From DATBLQ01 sp036555325 (GTDB lineage: Bacteria > Pseudomonadota > Alphaproteobacteria > Rhizobiales > Aestuariivirgaceae): a stretch of DNA of 16,747 nucleotides. A program made the translations under genes and the position numbers. Numbering within the stretch: position 1 is the stretch's first letter; every line of letters begins with the position of its first letter. Location of the stretch: contig DATBLQ010000075.1 of NCBI GenBank assembly GCA_036555325.1, positions 1 through 16,747 of the forward strand, in the 5' to 3' direction. Below are positions 14,343 to 16,747 of the stretch, piece by piece. The notes under the pieces are model-generated. The model ran no database searches, was not told where the DNA came from, and saw nothing but the letters and a program-made list of their open reading frames with translations.

Positions 14343-14969
14343 TCATTTCGCGCTCGAATGCGCTCTCTCCTCGGCTTCAGCAGGAGGCACCGGCGAAGGT
14401 CGGGAAATGACTTGCACCGGGTCGCCCAGCTTGACATCTCCCCCTTTTACAACGCGCATGTAAATTCCGCGGAGATTACGATGGCGCAGTTGCGACATTG
14501 ATACAAACCGCAGCGCATCCTGTCCAAACCGTGAGCGAAACTTGTTACACCCATTATGTGGCATAGGAGTGACCTCAAGCAGTGCAGCGCCCGCCTGCAC
14601 TCGACTGCCTGCCGGCAAGTTGCCGCTTGAAAGATCGAGATCGAGGATCATGCAATCGCCAAACAAAGTCAGCGACTGTCCATTTGCGATCAACTCAGCC
14701 ACATTTCTCTGCATGACCGCGATTTCCATATCCGGTTTTCGGTGCTCGGAGCGTCCCCACGCATCTCCTGCAACACCGATGTCTTTTTCCAGGCGGACAT
14801 TGTCCAGTGTCTCCCGCCGGCCGCCTTCACCTCTTCTCATCAGTAGGGAGACCCGGCCCGAATTTTCATCAGCTCGCGGCATTGAACGAAGTGTCGAAAT
14901 GAGGTCATCGAGTGATCGGAATCGCTGCGGGTCACCAGTTGACTTGGAATCGATGCTATCCGCGCTCAT
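14343..14969 (-). CDS. MOSC domain protein
   Basis: 208 residues starting at MSADSIDSKSTGD; TTGGAG lies nine bases before this ATG. An alternative start at 15017 adds 16 residues and lacks such a site. MOSC domains (molybdenum cofactor sulfurase C-terminal) bind molybdenum-cofactor sulfur or thiol ligands through a conserved cysteine. Here the domain covers about residues 40-190: LEKDIGVAGDAWGR (where other members read GDxH), DMEIAVMQRNVAELIA, LTLFGDCMILDLDLSSGNLP, the cysteine motif TPMPHNGCNKFRSRFG (C141), and RGIYMRVVKGGDVKLGDPV. Stand-alone MOSC proteins of this type are often linked to detoxification of N-hydroxylated compounds or are uncharacterised. The C-terminal 18 residues are acidic and Pro-rich. 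Confidence 0.85.
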   Translation of the reverse strand: MSADSIDSKSTGDPQRFRSLDDLISTLRSMPRADENSGRVSLLMRRGEGGRRETLDNVRLEKDIGVAGDAWGRSEHRKPDMEIAVMQRNVAELIANGQSLTLFGDCMILDLDLSSGNLPAGSRVQAGAALLEVTPMPHNGCNKFRSRFGQDALRFVSMSQLRHRNLRGIYMRVVKGGDVKLGDPVQVISRPSPVPPAEAEERAHSSAK

Positions 14970-15028
14970 ATGCTGTCTCCAAGGAGGCTGTTTCGGGTGG
15001 GGTTCGTCACAAAACATGATGACCGAGC

Positions 15029-15304
15029 TTACCCTGGTCGGCCAAAGCGCTTCGCCCCCTCCGCCATCGCCCTAGCCCGTTCGGTTTCGCGATCTCGCGG
15101 TGGAGCTATCGTCACCAGGGATTGAAGAAGAATTCGCGCAGCCTCACTGACTTGCTCGACGGCGAGATTGAAAGCAGCCTCATTCGCTTTCGACGGCCGA
15201 TTGAAACCACTGAGCTTGCGAACAAATTGCAAAGCAGAAGCGTGGATTTCGTCGTCGTTAGCGGGGGGATCGAAGTTGAACAGAGTCTTGATGTTGCGAC
15301 ACAC
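15029..15304 (-). CDS. DUF2277 family protein
   Basis: 91 residues starting MCRNIKTLFNFDPPANDDEI, continuing HASALQFVRKLSGFNRPSKA and NEAAFNLAVEQVSEAARILL, then LVTIAPPRDRETERARA. This is the complete, well-conserved DUF2277 pattern, of normal length. The family is of unknown function, small and cytoplasmic, and widespread in proteobacteria and actinobacteria. The gene begins 13 bp after the stop of the ribbon-helix-helix gene on the same strand, so the two are probably one transcript, and the MOSC gene follows after 59 bp. Confidence 0.88.
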   Translation of the reverse strand: MCRNIKTLFNFDPPANDDEIHASALQFVRKLSGFNRPSKANEAAFNLAVEQVSEAARILLQSLVTIAPPRDRETERARAMAEGAKRFGRPG

Positions 15305-15317
15305 GGGTCACCTTCCG

Positions 15318-15524
15318 TCAGTTCTGTTTTTTCAAAGCGAGTTCAACAAGCCGGCGGATTGCTTCCGGACGACCAGGCCTGTCGGGCTGCTCGGCGCGCC
15401 AGGCATCCAATGATATCAAATCATCGGGTTGAATTCGCACGCCAATGAGCACGCCAACGCCGGTCGGCGGCGGGCCGCGGCGTCTTTTCATCTTGTCAGG
15501 TTGGTCGGAATGGTGCTTAGCCAT
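15318..15524 (-). CDS. Ribbon-helix-helix (CopG-like) small protein
   Basis: 68 residues starting MAKHHSDQPDKMKRRRGPPP; no strong ribosome binding site is visible, and an ATG nine bases upstream (15533) is possible. After the basic N-terminus comes VGVLIGVRIQPDDLISLDAW, then RAEQPDRPGRPEAIRRLVEL. The beta strand (GVRI), the helix beginning at PDDLISLDAWRA and the second helix beginning at GRPEAIRRLVELAL fit the ribbon-helix-helix DNA-binding fold of CopG/Arc-type repressors and antitoxins. No toxin gene of the usual kinds is adjacent; the next gene is DUF2277. It is probably a DNA-binding regulator whose target cannot be read here. Confidence 0.75.
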   Translation of the reverse strand: MAKHHSDQPDKMKRRRGPPPTGVGVLIGVRIQPDDLISLDAWRAEQPDRPGRPEAIRRLVELALKKQN

Positions 15525-15648
15525 GAAAACCATGATAACACGGTTGCTGCGCCAAGGGAACGCGCCCGACCATGTCGATGGCGCCCTGGATCCCGAAGCA
15601 GAAACAGCGGTCAATGCGGTGAGAACTGCACCTCACACCCCACTGCCT

Positions 15649-16747
15649 CTATTCATCGGGGTACTTTTCCTCCTCGGAATGACTTTCCTCACTGCTATCA
15701 TCGCGCACTCTCGCTGGATTCGAGTGCCGATGAGCCATCTCCAGATCGGGTTGCACGGGCGAGAGAGGCGCGCTTGGAACATTAAACCCCGCATATTGCT
15801 CCAAGCCATAATCGGGATCTGCGGTTTCAATCGCTTCATTGAGGCGCTGCAGAAGGTTCTGACCCGTCCGCAGCCGCGCCTCTAGGATCGGTATGAGATC
15901 TCCTGCCCTCTGCGCGGAATTTTCCGCTCCCTGCATTCGATCGAAATGCAGGTAGGATTGCATGAGAGCAAACCGTGGAATCTGGTTATTCTCTAGGTAA
16001 GGATAAACCGCCAGGATCGCCTGCCCAAGTTCGTTGTCGCCCTGGCGATTGAGGTTCCGCACCAATCGTCTTGACCGTTGCAGAAGCTGCTCGGTCAGGA
16101 TGATTTGGCGTCGAAGAGTTCGAGCCAATCGTCGCCCGCGCCCGATATCGTTAAGACTGCTTTCGTCCAGTCGGAGAGCGGCGCCATCGGTTATGAAATA
16201 ATAACTGTCACGCATTGCCTCGGCGTACCTCTGCTGAGCCGATAAATGGTAATAGGTCTGGCTTCGCGCCAGAGTTCGTAATTCATCGACTGAAAGACCC
16301 GGACCGATACCGACGTCGTTGGCGAACATTGCATCGAGTGGATCATCGTCGGCCGCTGGACCCGCGTTATTGACTTGTGGAACGACATCATTGACCGGCA
16401 CTGCGGCATTGGCTTGCGGAACAATCCCGTCATCGATCTCGGGGAAGGCGATATTGGCAACCGCAGTCGCAGCGAGACCGCAAAGGGTCAAGACCGACCA
16501 GATTTGATCGGAACTTCTCAAGCGACCATCATCAGAGAACAGCGAAACGACCGAAAAAACGCTAAACGACGTTAAGAACGAGGCAGTCCACATCGCCCTG
16601 CGGCCAAGCACAGCGCCTGTTGGATCGGTGAAGTTGACTGGGTTAGCGGCGAAGGGCTGGTAGGGGGAGTCGTGAGCGGGGACGGGGTCGGTTTGCAGGA
16701 AGGCGGCGAGGCCAGCGGCGTAGTCGCGCAGCGGGTAGTGATAGAGC
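15649..16747 (-). CDS. RHS-repeat protein, C-terminal end with unknown tail domain (cut by window edge)
   Basis: The frame is open to the window edge. The first 44 visible residues are the end of an RHS core: LYHYPLRDYAAGLAAFLQTD, then DSPYQPFAANPVNFTDPTG, as in the YxxxxGRFxxxDP ... NPVNxxDPTG signature that closes the shell of Rhs and TcC-type toxins. Reading therefore does not begin at the internal GTG at 16611, which lies just past this motif. The remaining 320 residues are the variable tail: two hydrophobic segments (WTASFLTSFSVFSVVSLF and IWSVLTLCGLAATAVANIAF), an Ala/Pro/Asn/Asp-rich linker, a predicted helical region (LSVDELRTLARSQTYYHLSA through LLQRLNEAIETA), and a Ser/Glu-rich acidic end. 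I recognise no nuclease, ADP-ribosyltransferase or deaminase motif. In Rhs and TcC proteins the tail is the toxic part; here that is inference. Confidence 0.75.
   Translation of the reverse strand, partial: LYHYPLRDYAAGLAAFLQTDPVPAHDSPYQPFAANPVNFTDPTGAVLGRRAMWTASFLTSFSVFSVVSLFSDDGRLRSSDQIWSVLTLCGLAATAVANIAFPEIDDGIVPQANAAVPVNDVVPQVNNAGPAADDDPLDAMFANDVGIGPGLSVDELRTLARSQTYYHLSAQQRYAEAMRDSYYFITDGAALRLDESSLNDIGRGRRLARTLRRQIILTEQLLQRSRRLVRNLNRQGDNELGQAILAVYPYLENNQIPRFALMQSYLHFDRMQGAENSAQRAGDLIPILEARLRTGQNLLQRLNEAIETADPDYGLEQYAGFNVPSAPLSPVQPDLEMAHRHSNPARVRDDSSEESHSEEEKYPDE

Noticed and set aside
15445..15885. Plus-strand open frame of 146 codons with a hydrophobic stretch
   Set aside because: It lies antisense to the RHS tail and to the ribbon-helix-helix gene; its sequence is not protein-like outside the hydrophobic segment and no ribosome binding site is seen.

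Overview
The window looks like an accessory stretch of a soil alphaproteobacterial genome of the order Hyphomicrobiales (Mesorhizobium or Bradyrhizobium type). This rests on protein flavour only: small secreted proteins, DUF2277, a MOSC protein, remnants of a class III cyclase with a TPR tail, and an IS1182-like remnant. No rRNA, tRNA, CRISPR array or replication origin was seen.

Layout. 1-169: start of a small secreted protein (minus strand, cut by the window edge). 626-1012: tyrosine integrase remnant lacking both ends. 1231-7399: one compact plus-strand operon, a five-component ABC importer of the urea/short-chain-amide (UrtABCDE/FmdDEF) class followed by an amidase-signature hydrolase. 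7604-7888: transposase remnant. 8418-9434: a SAM-dependent O-methyltransferase. 9692-9905: frameshifted alpha/beta-hydrolase remnant. 10112-10320: a 209-bp element with near-perfect 29-bp terminal inverted repeats (MITE-like). 10381-10776: secreted Tyr/Asp/His-rich protein. 10819-11308: adenylate-cyclase pseudogene whose N-terminus is joined to its C-terminal TPR tail. 11454-11978: cyclic-nucleotide-binding-domain protein. 11975-13830 (minus): CDP-alcohol phosphatidyltransferase, a YjfF-like sugar permease, and only the last ~50 residues of a YtfT-like permease. 13910-15524 (minus): small secreted protein, MOSC protein, DUF2277 protein, ribbon-helix-helix protein. 15649-16747 (minus): C-terminal end of an RHS-repeat protein with a 320-residue tail I do not recognise.

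How it works together. The best-supported system is the importer-amidase operon. A Tat-exported binding protein would capture a small amide or urea-like compound, two permeases and two ATPases would import it, and the amidase would release ammonia and a carboxylic acid. Its amidase matches my memory of the Rhodococcus nitrile-pathway amidase down to the numbering of the catalytic residues, so an amide nitrogen source is more likely than urea. The operon lies between an integrase remnant and a transposase remnant, consistent with horizontal acquisition. From 7.6 to 13.9 kb the DNA is a patchwork of intact genes and at least four broken ones. The least explained items are the RHS tail at the right edge and the 209-bp inverted-repeat element.
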